Below are positions 27,437 to 35,895 of a stretch of DNA of 64,000 nucleotides, in pieces. The stretch comes from JANRLL01 sp033762715. GTDB taxonomy: Bacteria; Pseudomonadota; Alphaproteobacteria; Rickettsiales; SXRF01. The notes beneath the pieces are model-generated. The model worked only from the letters and a program-made list of their open reading frames with translations, had not been told where the DNA came from and did not search any database. Location: contig JANRLL010000016.1 of assembly GCA_033762715.1 (NCBI GenBank), positions 232,791 to 296,790 on the forward strand, read 5' to 3'. A program made the translations under genes and the position numbers. Position 1 is the first letter of the stretch. Each line of letters opens with the position of its first letter.

Positions 27437-27886
27437 TTATTGTGGCTTTTGTGTGCCTACAATTTCTTTTCCCCATTCGGCAATGAGCAGCTCTTGCTTA
27501 TTTTCCAGGGCAATGGCGCGATAAGCATAGACGAGTGAAATAATAAATCGGGCAACCGAATGGCAAAAGAAGACCAATCCCCATCCGGCGGCGGCACTGG
27601 CATAGATAACCAGCCACACAGCAGGGTCTTTCATAAGGGGGGTGATATCGTAATCTTGCAAATGAAGCAGTGAGCTAACCATGGGGGTCATGGGAGATAA
27701 GGTGCCGGCTAGATTGGCGGCAAACACCGTATTGAAAATCTGCTTCTTAGGTGTTTGATCGATAAACCAGGCGACAATAGACGGCAGCATCGCCAACAAC
27801 ATAAACAAAAAGCCAAAGCGCAGTACAATCACCAAAATCAGGCACAGTGCTAAAAACAAGAGAGACCATATCCTAAGCTTACCCAT
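27437..27886 (-). CDS. Small integral membrane protein
   Basis: 149 residues, unrecognised family. It has about four hydrophobic segments: residues 6-22 (LLFLALCLILVIVL), 23-42, one around residues 95-115 (VWLVIYASAAAGWGLVFF) and a weaker one between, with an NTVFAANLAGTLSPMTPM loop. Similar loops occur in small membrane proteins next to kinase-like genes, but I cannot name the family. The start at 27886 overlaps the pseudokinase stop by eight bases, so the two proteins are probably made together and may interact in the membrane. Confidence 0.65.
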   Translation of the reverse strand: MGKLRIWSLLFLALCLILVIVLRFGFLFMLLAMLPSIVAWFIDQTPKKQIFNTVFAANLAGTLSPMTPMVSSLLHLQDYDITPLMKDPAVWLVIYASAAAGWGLVFFCHSVARFIISLVYAYRAIALENKQELLIAEWGKEIVGTQKPQ

Positions 27887-30008
27887 AGCGAATGATACTC
27901 CACAAAATAGCGAGTAGCGTAGCATAGGATATGCTTTGTGATATGACGTTTGCTAGGATGCCGCTATGGTGATTAATGTGCTCTTGCGTGCGGTATGAAA
28001 TAATATTCTTGGCGTTTTGTTTATAGGTTGCTTTCGCTTGCTGGAATCCACCTGTATCTATGGCAGCGTAGCCTGAACTGATAATAACATCGGATAGGCG
28101 CTGGCTATAACCCAGATTTCCAATATCTGGCAGCATTGATTTAATTTTGGTTCGCAGGCTGCGGCTTTTAATATGGTCCAGTGCAGGGAACGTACGCAGT
28201 GCTAGCCAGTTGGCGAGTCCCGGGTATTTTTGATTTCCGGCCCGATTCTGGGCCATGGCGATGAATTTAAGCGCAATCACTGCTGTATTAGTTGCGATGG
28301 CTGAGATATCTTCCAGCTCCAACATGCGCATCTCGTGCTGAATATTCAATTTGCTGGCAATAAAGGCTGCAATATGGCGATCGATAGGATCATGTGTGCG
28401 TGATATATGATGTGACAATTGATCTAAAGCACTCAGCAGTGCCGGCAGGCTGTTTACATAGTAGCCCGCAAGAAGCGGGCTTTGGCAAGGCATGGTGGGA
28501 TTGAGTTCATAGAGCATACGCTCGATACCGAAACCATAGCCGGTGTTGCGTATGAAGGTGCGGATCTTATCAATTCGCATCAATGTCAGTCGAAGGCTTT
28601 CTGGCATGACATAGTCTTTGCCGCGGTGTAGTTCATGCCAGTAATTGGCCATATTAAATTCTATAAATTTAGTAAGAATTGCCAGGCTTTTATCCGCTTT
28701 CTGCGTATAGAGTTCAGCGCATAAAGAACCAATACCATCTAAGTGAAAGGATAAGTCTGCAATTCTAATGGGACCGTTAGGATCAAAAGCCAAAATGAGA
28801 TACATTTTTTGTTCATTAAGTTGCATCTCGTTTTTGACCGACACATCCAAAATGGTTTGTGAAAGCCGGTTCACATTGTCGAACAGTTCTTTGTTGCGCA
28901 AACTAATACTAACCCAATGCGATAGGTGCCCATCCTTTACCAACTCCGGTATCAGGTCCCAGTTTTCATACAGCACATTAGCTAGCTCACGCCTTGAACT
29001 AATTTGTAGATCGCCAATGTCATAAGGGCGTAAGGCTTCTGCGGGGGCGGGTGGCAGGAAAACATTATAGCGTTTACCGGTTAGCCAGGTTTTGATGTGT
29101 TTTTCTCCCCACCGATCCGACGAGGTCTGTCCTAGGACACCGCGGAAAAAATCAAAGAAGAATTCTGGAATATCACGATTTCTAATAAGCGCGTTATAGA
29201 CACCTGCTTTTAAAATCACATTCGATAGCGTCTCGCGCGACATGGTGCTGAAATGCTCTTTGCCCAACAGTATATACAGCATCAATACGCCCAATGCATA
29301 ATAGTCGGTAGCTGATGTTGCTTCACCTTTGCCGGCAGGTGCAGCCTGCATGCGCTCGAGCGTTTCAAAATAATAGGTCTGCGAATAACCACATGGTTCG
29401 GTAATAAAATCGCCTAATACGGGCATATCACCGTAATAGATGTTATTCGGATGAATAAAGCCGTGTGTAATGCCTATCTCAGATAGTTGAGCGATCGCTG
29501 AAGTAATGGGTGCAATAATATGTTTACATAAAAAGGCGCTGCTTAGCTCGCCCTTGGTGTTATCGAGTAAAACCGATAATTTGCGAGCTTTCGGGCGTTC
29601 ATAGAGAATGACAAAGCGCTCTTCAGAGGGCTGTGAGAGCGTAACGGTGCCACTGCTTACTAGCTTGAGCAGATGTGGGTGATCAATATTTTTGAGCTTA
29701 GGAATCAGATCATGGCGAATCATGCTACCAGGCGAGCAAACAAGCGCATAGAGCGATCGCTGGTCAGCTAGTTGATCCGTAACGCTGAAAGCTTGCGCAA
29801 ATCGTGTGTCGAATTCAAGCAAGCGTTCGGAGAGCTCGATTTTATATCGGCCGTCTAATGTATCAATGCTGTGCGTAGATGAGGCAGGCTTATAATTGCG
29901 GATGCGCTCGTTTATTTGCTCAATAAAATGTGTGTCAATCTTATCGCCGGTTTTAACAACAGGCGGTGCGGGGGATTGTTTTTTGGCTGGTGCTACCTGC
30001 GTAGCCAT
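27879..30008 (-). CDS. Tail-anchored protein-kinase-like pseudokinase
   Basis: 709 residues. Residues 50-330 have the outline of a eukaryotic-type Ser/Thr kinase: THGFIHPNNIYYGD (182-195) in the place of the catalytic HRDxKxxN loop, LGDF (198-201) near the DFG position, and DYYALGVLMLYILLG as the F-helix. The catalytic Asp of HRD is replaced (HGFIH), no Gly-rich loop is visible, and the beta-3 Lys position reads LYALVCS. It is therefore likely inactive as a kinase. Residues 330-680 are a helical region of unknown fold. A C-terminal membrane helix (ISYATLLAILWSI) anchors it. It sits between an orphan solute-binding protein gene and a partner-switching trio. Confidence 0.75.
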   Translation of the reverse strand: MATQVAPAKKQSPAPPVVKTGDKIDTHFIEQINERIRNYKPASSTHSIDTLDGRYKIELSERLLEFDTRFAQAFSVTDQLADQRSLYALVCSPGSMIRHDLIPKLKNIDHPHLLKLVSSGTVTLSQPSEERFVILYERPKARKLSVLLDNTKGELSSAFLCKHIIAPITSAIAQLSEIGITHGFIHPNNIYYGDMPVLGDFITEPCGYSQTYYFETLERMQAAPAGKGEATSATDYYALGVLMLYILLGKEHFSTMSRETLSNVILKAGVYNALIRNRDIPEFFFDFFRGVLGQTSSDRWGEKHIKTWLTGKRYNVFLPPAPAEALRPYDIGDLQISSRRELANVLYENWDLIPELVKDGHLSHWVSISLRNKELFDNVNRLSQTILDVSVKNEMQLNEQKMYLILAFDPNGPIRIADLSFHLDGIGSLCAELYTQKADKSLAILTKFIEFNMANYWHELHRGKDYVMPESLRLTLMRIDKIRTFIRNTGYGFGIERMLYELNPTMPCQSPLLAGYYVNSLPALLSALDQLSHHISRTHDPIDRHIAAFIASKLNIQHEMRMLELEDISAIATNTAVIALKFIAMAQNRAGNQKYPGLANWLALRTFPALDHIKSRSLRTKIKSMLPDIGNLGYSQRLSDVIISSGYAAIDTGGFQQAKATYKQNAKNIISYRTQEHINHHSGILANVISQSISYATLLAILWSIIRYG

Positions 30009-30074
30009 AACAAACCTTCCTTAATAACGGGACATGGATTCAGCTTACACAAAAGCTTTTAATAAAGAGTATAT

Positions 30075-30911
30075 TTAGTGGATCTCGGGTTTGATTTCAC
30101 CCGTTTTTCCAATAAAGCGGTAAATGTGATCCATATTGTAAATATCTAAAATCTTTTCTAGCTCGCCATTTTGGCGCATTTGCCGCATGCCGTTGCTGAG
30201 TAATTTAGCATATTCCTTGGATTTCGGGTGGTTAGGTGAGAAGGCGATAAAGACATAGGTGTCGCTGTAATCATTAATATCAACGGGGTTACCGGCAGAT
30301 TTAATAGTCATAGGCAGATTATGGGAAGCAAAATAATACTCGATCACATTGCGGTCTTCCAGGATGGCATCCACATGTCGCTTTAGGAGCGCATTAATAT
30401 TGGCAGCCAAGACATTCTCACCACTTAGCACAACGATCGTTCCATCGTTTTTCTTGATGCGCTCGGCGATATAGCTGTCTGCGATTTTGCCGTATGAATA
30501 TCCCTCAACCACCCCTAGACGCAAATTATCAAGAGAACGCATATTTTTATATTTAAAGTCGGAGTCATTTCTAATCCATACTTGGTTGATGGATATGCCC
30601 TGTACTAACTCGGGGAAGATAAAGTCCGGTGCATCACCACGATTCGCGCCAACAATGGCGGTATAGGTTCCTTTGCGCGCTTCAGCGATGGCATCTTTCC
30701 ATGTCATGACCTTATAGACCACGTTGATATTGGCTTTGTTATAGATCTGTTTTGCCACTTCCACCATATAGCCAGGTGCAGCAGCTTTCTCTTCGCAATT
30801 ATAGGGACACCAATAATCGGCAACTAGGGTTATAGTTTCAGTTGGCTCCGCTTGAGCAGTAGAATATCCAAAACAAAGAAAGAGTAAGGGTATTAGGTAT
30901 TTTTTTTTCAC
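30075..30911 (-). CDS. Periplasmic solute-binding protein, family 3
   Basis: 278 residues. The signal peptide (KKKYLIPLLFLCFGYSTAQA) is followed by an amino-acid-type bacterial extracellular binding domain: LVADYWCPYNC, GYMVEVAKQIY, TWKDAIAEARKGTYTAIVGA, LRLGVVEGYSYGKIADSY and DIYNMDHIYRF at the end. There are two Cys close together near the start of the mature protein. No ABC permease or ATPase gene is adjacent; the neighbours are purA upstream (18 bases) and the pseudokinase downstream (66 bases). A sensing role for this orphan, perhaps feeding the pseudokinase and partner switch, is inference. Confidence 0.8.
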   Translation of the reverse strand: MKKKYLIPLLFLCFGYSTAQAEPTETITLVADYWCPYNCEEKAAAPGYMVEVAKQIYNKANINVVYKVMTWKDAIAEARKGTYTAIVGANRGDAPDFIFPELVQGISINQVWIRNDSDFKYKNMRSLDNLRLGVVEGYSYGKIADSYIAERIKKNDGTIVVLSGENVLAANINALLKRHVDAILEDRNVIEYYFASHNLPMTIKSAGNPVDINDYSDTYVFIAFSPNHPKSKEYAKLLSNGMRQMRQNGELEKILDIYNMDHIYRFIGKTGEIKPEIH

Positions 30912-30929
30912 TGAGCTACTGTATTGGCA

Positions 30930-32222
30930 TTAATCGGCAAAAGGATCTTTCACTAAAATGGTATCTTCACGTCTAGGGCTGGTTGAAAGCAATGCTACCT
31001 GGCATTCGATCAGCTCTTCGATGCGGCGGATATATTTAATGGCTTGCGCAGGAAGCTCTGCCCAGCTTTTCTTGCCATGCGTGCTTTCACTCCAACCTGG
31101 CATTTCCTCATAAATGGGCTCTATCTCGGCCTGAATTTTTTGCGAGGCAGGCAGATAGTCATAGATCTTATCTTTGTGTTTGTAGCCGACGCAAATCTTG
31201 ATGGTCTCAAAACCATCCAGCACGTCTAGCTTGGTAAGTGCAATACCATGGATACCACAAATCTTGACGGTTTGGCGTACCAGCGTTGCATCGAACCAAC
31301 CACAACGGCGAGCGCGTCCGGTAACGGTACCAAATTCACGTCCAATTTCTCCAATCTTTTTTCCGATCTCATCATGTAGTTCAGTGGGGAAGGGGCCGGA
31401 ACCCACGCGCGTGGTGTAGGCTTTGGTAATACCCAACACATAGCCAATGCCATTGAGGCCAATGCCACTGCCGATGGTAGCCATACCCGCCAAGGTGTTT
31501 GACGAGGTGACGAAAGGATAGGTGCCGTGATCCACATCCAGCAACGCGCCTTGCGCACCTTCAAATAGGATGCGCTTTCCGTCGCGGCGAAGGCTATGCA
31601 GCAGCAACCAAACAGGCGTTGCGAAGCTCAATAGTTTGGGAGCAATTTCCAATAAGGGCTTGCTAATCTCTTCTACCGTCATTGGCGGCTCGCCTGCCGC
31701 TTTGAGCAGAATATTGTGATGCGCAAGCAATGCTTCTATTTTCGCATGGAGAATTTCAGGGTCGGCTAGATCGCATACACGAATCGCACGACGCGCTACT
31801 TTATCTTCATACGCTGGGCCAATACCACGGCCGGTGGTGCCGATTTTACTATTGCCGCGCAAAGACTCGCTGGTTTGATCCACTTTGCGATGAACGGGCA
31901 ATATAAGCGGTGCGTTTTCTGCAATACGCAAATTATCGGGGGTTACTTGCACACCCAGCTTGCCGACCGCTTCGATTTCGCTAAAGAGCGCGAATGGATC
32001 AATTACCACACCATTGCCGATGATGGAAAGCTTGCCAGGGCGCACGATACCTGAGGGCAAAAGGGAGAGTTTATATGTTACTCCATCGATCACCAACGTG
32101 TGACCCGCGTTATGACCGCCTTGGAAACGCACCACTACGTGCGCGCGCTCCGACAGCCAGTCTACTACTTTGCCTTTACCCTCATCGCCCCATTGGGAGC
32201 CAATTACCGCAACATTCGTCAT
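30930..32222 (-). CDS. purA: Adenylosuccinate synthetase
   Basis: Converts IMP, aspartate and GTP to adenylosuccinate in AMP synthesis. 430 residues, full length. The N-terminal P-loop-like motif is [20 protein letters not shown], then [30 protein letters not shown] and [20 protein letters not shown] are conserved, and the C-terminal guanine-binding region has TKLDVLDGF. It overlaps the hisZ stop by four bases; hisZ-purA pairs are a familiar arrangement in Alphaproteobacteria. Confidence 0.98.
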   Translation of the reverse strand: MTNVAVIGSQWGDEGKGKVVDWLSERAHVVVRFQGGHNAGHTLVIDGVTYKLSLLPSGIVRPGKLSIIGNGVVIDPFALFSEIEAVGKLGVQVTPDNLRIAENAPLILPVHRKVDQTSESLRGNSKIGTTGRGIGPAYEDKVARRAIRVCDLADPEILHAKIEALLAHHNILLKAAGEPPMTVEEISKPLLEIAPKLLSFATPVWLLLHSLRRDGKRILFEGAQGALLDVDHGTYPFVTSSNTLAGMATIGSGIGLNGIGYVLGITKAYTTRVGSGPFPTELHDEIGKKIGEIGREFGTVTGRARRCGWFDATLVRQTVKICGIHGIALTKLDVLDGFETIKICVGYKHKDKIYDYLPASQKIQAEIEPIYEEMPGWSESTHGKKSWAELPAQAIKYIRRIEELIECQVALLSTSPRREDTILVKDPFAD

Positions 32223-33349
32223 TTAACTGCTCTTACTTTCTCATTTTCAAATACATAATCACATTGTAGGCGCTTGGCCTCATCATCTTCACGGCCATAT
32301 TCCGATAGTGCAAAAATCACGACATAGCCTTCTGCGCGCAATTTATCTGCAACACCAGCGCCGATGCCTTCTTTTATAAACACCCGCTTATTAGCAGTAG
32401 GTTCAGGCAATAGCGAGCGCAGCGTTTCAACATAGAGCGTAAAGCCAGTTGCGTCCGTATCATCTACTTTATAGCGTCCACCACGGCCTACCTCGCAGGC
32501 AGCGCCAGGGACGAAGATAGAAAAGCTAATGCCAGAATGATAATCCAAGCCGCGGCTTTCAGTCACATCAATGGTCAGGTTCCATTCTTTTTCACCCATT
32601 TGCTCAATCAGGTGAATCACATCGATCAGGTTATGGCATTGCTTGCGCGCGCTTTCGGGCAAGTCTAAGCGCTGAATAGCTTCCAGTGCTTGTTTGGCTG
32701 GGCCAGCGGATTGTAGTAGTCCAATCAATGATTCGCGGTACATAAAATTGATGGTGCGTATCGTCGAGATATCTTTATGGGCGATGGCTTCCAGCAATTT
32801 TTGCAATACATCGCTTTCTAACTTTTCGGCTGCAAGCAGGCTGCTTACAATGCCAGGCAAGTTAAGATCGATGGAGAGTTGCTTGATGCCAACTTTCTTT
32901 AAAGCATTCGCTGCCACCAGAATAACTTCCGCATCGGCCTCAGAGGTATTGGGGCCAATCAATTCAATGCCAGCTTGGCGCAGTTGACGATCACCTTTGA
33001 GCTGCTCACCCTGCATACGCAGAATTAGCCCATTGTAACATAGGCGCAGTGGGCGAGGAGCATGAGACAGGCGGCCATCGGCAATACGTGCAATTTGCAG
33101 TGTAATATCCGCGCGAATACCCATAACCTTATGGGCGCCTGGATCCATTACGCGAAAGATTTGAGAAGAGAGTGCGGCACCACGTCCTGCTAATAGATTT
33201 TCACTATATTCCAGCAAAGGAGGAGACACTTGCTCATAGCCGAAGCTTTCATATACGCTAAGCAAGGTTTGGGATATGGTGGATTCCTGCCGCGCATAAG
33301 GAGGCAGAAGATCGTAGCAACCGCTGGGAAGAAGCGTTTTATTTTTCAT
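32219..33349 (-). CDS. hisZ: ATP phosphoribosyltransferase regulatory subunit
   Basis: 376-residue HisRS-like paralogue that partners the short form of HisG in histidine synthesis. The N-terminus [15 protein letters not shown], motif [13 protein letters not shown] (class II synthetase motif 2-like) and [14 protein letters not shown] are typical. The C-terminal part has [10 protein letters not shown], a degenerate histidine-binding loop, and the anticodon-binding domain is cut short. Those features distinguish HisZ from HisS. hisG was not seen in this window. The gene is first in the hisZ-purA-SBP-pseudokinase run and starts divergently from the SemiSWEET gene. Confidence 0.9.
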   Translation of the reverse strand: MKNKTLLPSGCYDLLPPYARQESTISQTLLSVYESFGYEQVSPPLLEYSENLLAGRGAALSSQIFRVMDPGAHKVMGIRADITLQIARIADGRLSHAPRPLRLCYNGLILRMQGEQLKGDRQLRQAGIELIGPNTSEADAEVILVAANALKKVGIKQLSIDLNLPGIVSSLLAAEKLESDVLQKLLEAIAHKDISTIRTINFMYRESLIGLLQSAGPAKQALEAIQRLDLPESARKQCHNLIDVIHLIEQMGEKEWNLTIDVTESRGLDYHSGISFSIFVPGAACEVGRGGRYKVDDTDATGFTLYVETLRSLLPEPTANKRVFIKEGIGAGVADKLRAEGYVVIFALSEYGREDDEAKRLQCDYVFENEKVRAVK

Positions 33350-33437
33350 CGAAATGTGTATGATCGAATTGGTGGTTTACGGCCTAAAAGATAAGGCCCA
33401 ATTGGTTGTAACACAAGCATTTTATAGTGGAATTTCA

Positions 33438-33689
33438 ATGAATCCCGAATGGGTTGGTATTTTGGCAGGATTATTAACAACCCTAGCCTATATTCCGCAA
33501 ACTATTAAGGTTTTGCGCAGTAAAGACACTCATAGCCTATCGCTTGGCATGTATGCATCCATTACCTGCGGCTTAGCCTTATGGCTGGTATATGGGCTAT
33601 TGGTAGCAAGCCCTGCCATTATTATCAGTAACGCAATTAGCCTAGTTATGGCTGCTTTCATCTTGTTGATGAAGCTACGCCATCATTAA
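33438..33689 (+). CDS. SemiSWEET-type sugar transporter
   Basis: 83-residue membrane protein with three hydrophobic helices and the PQ-loop signature LAYIPQTIKVLRSKDTHSLS. SLGMYASITCGLALWLVYG and ISLVMAAFILLMKL make up the rest. SemiSWEETs work as dimers and move sugars such as sucrose or glucose. I prefer the ATG at 33438 because it gives the family's usual N-terminus; an in-frame ATG at 33354 would add 28 polar residues. Its stop overlaps the convergent pssA stop by four bases. Confidence 0.88.
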   Translation: MNPEWVGILAGLLTTLAYIPQTIKVLRSKDTHSLSLGMYASITCGLALWLVYGLLVASPAIIISNAISLVMAAFILLMKLRHH

Positions 33690-34465
33690 TTGGATGATTT
33701 AACCGAATCGCGATGCAGCTTGCGCCAATAGCGGATGCTGATGGGAATGGAAAGCATATAGGCTATGCTGAGTATCGACAGTAGCATCCAGGATTCGATC
33801 ATAAAAATAACCAGCAATACGCTGCATCCGATCATAAAATGCGGGATCATTTCATGCTTGATACGGATATTTTTTCCCGAGAAAGTGGGGATGCGGCTAG
33901 CCATTAACGCACCAACCAGCACTACATACATAGCAACGATAATGGGTGGAAAGGTAAAGACATGTTCCGATTGCAGATTAATGATTAGCGGCAGCAAGCT
34001 CAATAACCCACCAGCGGGCGAGGGAACTCCTACGAAGAATTGATTTTCCCACGGTCGCTTCTGATCTTCAAATAAAGCGGTGTTGAAGCGCGCCAAACGT
34101 AATGCGGTGCATACGGCAAAGAACAGTACAACTGCCCAGCCGATGCCTTTAATATCTTGCAGGAGCCACATATAGAGTACCAATGCCGGAGCAACGCCAA
34201 AGCACACAAAGTCGGATAATGAATCAAGCTGTGCGCCAAATTCACTGGTGGCGCCCAACATGCGCGCAACGCGTCCGTCCATGCCATCAATAAGAGCAGC
34301 CGCCAGAATGAAGATAACGGCAACTTCCCAGCGCTCAAGCAGCGCAAAGCGAATGGCAGACAAGCCACAGCACAACCCTGCAATGGTAATCATGTTTGGA
34401 AACAGACGAGAAATCGGCTGTTCACGTAAACGACGGCGGGGATGTTTGTGGGGTCTTTGTGACAT
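33686..34465 (-). CDS. pssA: CDP-diacylglycerol-serine O-phosphatidyltransferase
   Basis: 259-residue membrane enzyme making phosphatidylserine. The CDP-alcohol phosphotransferase motif reads DGMDGRVARMLGATSEFGAQ followed by LDSLSDF, with all the conserved Asp residues. Several membrane helices follow, and a basic N-terminus (RPHKHPRRRLREQ) precedes the first. The start codon overlaps the psd stop by one base (TAATG), so psd and pssA are coupled and together give phosphatidylethanolamine. Confidence 0.95.
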   Translation of the reverse strand: MSQRPHKHPRRRLREQPISRLFPNMITIAGLCCGLSAIRFALLERWEVAVIFILAAALIDGMDGRVARMLGATSEFGAQLDSLSDFVCFGVAPALVLYMWLLQDIKGIGWAVVLFFAVCTALRLARFNTALFEDQKRPWENQFFVGVPSPAGGLLSLLPLIINLQSEHVFTFPPIIVAMYVVLVGALMASRIPTFSGKNIRIKHEMIPHFMIGCSVLLVIFMIESWMLLSILSIAYMLSIPISIRYWRKLHRDSVKSSN

Positions 34466-35181
34466 TAGTGTTTTACACCTACATGTTCAGTCTCGGTTGA
34501 TTTCAGATCAGCAAGAATAGTTTCACCGCCAATCATGGTTTGACCTTCAATGACCAGCGGACTGGTATTGGCGGGCAAATACACATCTACGCGGCTTCCA
34601 AAGCGGATAATACCGAATTGCTCACCCGTTTTTACAGATTGGCTTTCTTTCAGGTCGCATAAAATGCGGCGTGCTATAAAGCCTGCAATTTGGATGACAC
34701 CAACGGCAAGACCATCTGGCGTTGTGACCTTGATCAATTGACGCTCATTGTCTTCACTTGCTTTATCCAATGCGGCATTGAGGAATTTGCCAGGATGGTA
34801 ATGTAGCTTTGCGATGCTGCCTTCAATAGGAATACGATTCACATGCACGTTGAATACATTTAGGAAAATACTGATACGCACCAGCTCGCTCGTACCTAGC
34901 TCAAGCTCAGCAGGTGGCACGCAACGACAAATTTTTTGTACCACACCATCGGCGGGGCTGATGATAAGGCCTTCACGCAGGGGAGTAATGCGATACGGAT
35001 TGCGGAAGAAATAAATGCACCAGGTGGTTGCGATCAGGCCAATCCAGGCAAAGCCAGACCACATCATGCTCAGTAAAAGCGAAACGATCGCAAAAATGGC
35101 GATAAACATCCAACCGGCAGGGTGAATAGGCACGAATACGGACTTCATTGTTTCCAGCAGGTGATTATTTGGATTGGACAT
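34465..35181 (-). CDS. psd: Phosphatidylserine decarboxylase proenzyme
   Basis: 238-residue short-type (Psd-B-like) decarboxylase. It has an N-terminal double hydrophobic segment, ISPADGVVQKI, the VFNVHVNRIPIEGSI block, and the self-cleavage Gly-Ser in IIRFGSRVDVYLP near the C-terminal third. Cleavage there generates the pyruvoyl cofactor. Order psd-pssA with a one-base overlap. The ATG is the first in frame after a short leader upstream. Confidence 0.95.
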   Translation of the reverse strand: MSNPNNHLLETMKSVFVPIHPAGWMFIAIFAIVSLLLSMMWSGFAWIGLIATTWCIYFFRNPYRITPLREGLIISPADGVVQKICRCVPPAELELGTSELVRISIFLNVFNVHVNRIPIEGSIAKLHYHPGKFLNAALDKASEDNERQLIKVTTPDGLAVGVIQIAGFIARRILCDLKESQSVKTGEQFGIIRFGSRVDVYLPANTSPLVIEGQTMIGGETILADLKSTETEHVGVKH

Positions 35182-35256
35182 GGTGATCCCTTTGTTATGG
35201 TGAATGCGCTTTATACAATAGCTTTACTGCAAGCTAAAGTATTTTATCGATTGGAT

Positions 35257-35895
35257 TTATTGAATATTTATAACGGTTTGTAATAAGGGTTTACGACCGA
35301 TGCGAGATAGAATTTCTTCTGCAAATTCATCCTCATATAGATTTTGTTCATGAACACCATCGGCAATAGCTAACTGCCATGCGTTAAGTATTAGATCGGT
35401 TGTTTGATACGCACCAATGTGATTGAGCAAAATAACCGTGGCAAGCAACATACTATATACATTGGGCTCATCACCGTCAGGTTCGTATAGCGAAAAATGT
35501 TCTGCAATGAAGGCCTTGCAACGTCCCAATTCACGGCAGGTATCTGTCGCATTGGGGGCATTGCTGATATGCAACTTTCCTTCATCCACATAGGCATAAT
35601 AATGTTGTTCGCTACTAGCATCTACGTCCATGGTCCTTAATATAGCCTGGCTTACATCTTCATATCCTTCGGGCGGTACGGCGGTTGGAGCCTTAAGCAG
35701 GCAGCGCACACGCTTTAAGACATCAAGACTTGAAGGCAGGATACCGGATATTCCGCCCATATCATAAATGCGCTTACCGATTTCGACGCTTTCTAACGTG
35801 ATGTCTGCGGCCACCTCACGCAGAATAATCAATACGGCTTCCAGAATATCTGGGCCATTACCATTGCCATAGGCAATTACGATAGGGGTGGGCAT
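35257..35895 (-). CDS. Shortened isocitrate-dehydrogenase-fold protein, catalytic core missing
   Basis: 212 residues. Residues 3-90 follow the N-terminus of Thermus/Rickettsia-type isocitrate dehydrogenase: IAYGNGNGPDILEAVLIILR for the usual IAYGDGIGPEIMEA, then SVEIGKRIYDMGGISGI and CLLKAPTAVPPEGY. Residues 144-203 follow the C-terminal part: SMLLATVILLNHIGAYQTTD, NAWQLAIADGVHEQNLY and FAEEILSRIGRKP. The 150 or more residues between, which hold the metal-binding aspartates and catalytic Tyr/Lys, are absent and replaced by about 50 unrelated residues. The reading frame is open and starts on the alaS stop (TAATG), so it is probably expressed. A dehydrogenase activity is very unlikely. Confidence 0.75.
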   Translation of the reverse strand: MPTPIVIAYGNGNGPDILEAVLIILREVAADITLESVEIGKRIYDMGGISGILPSSLDVLKRVRCLLKAPTAVPPEGYEDVSQAILRTMDVDASSEQHYYAYVDEGKLHISNAPNATDTCRELGRCKAFIAEHFSLYEPDGDEPNVYSMLLATVILLNHIGAYQTTDLILNAWQLAIADGVHEQNLYEDEFAEEILSRIGRKPLLQTVINIQ

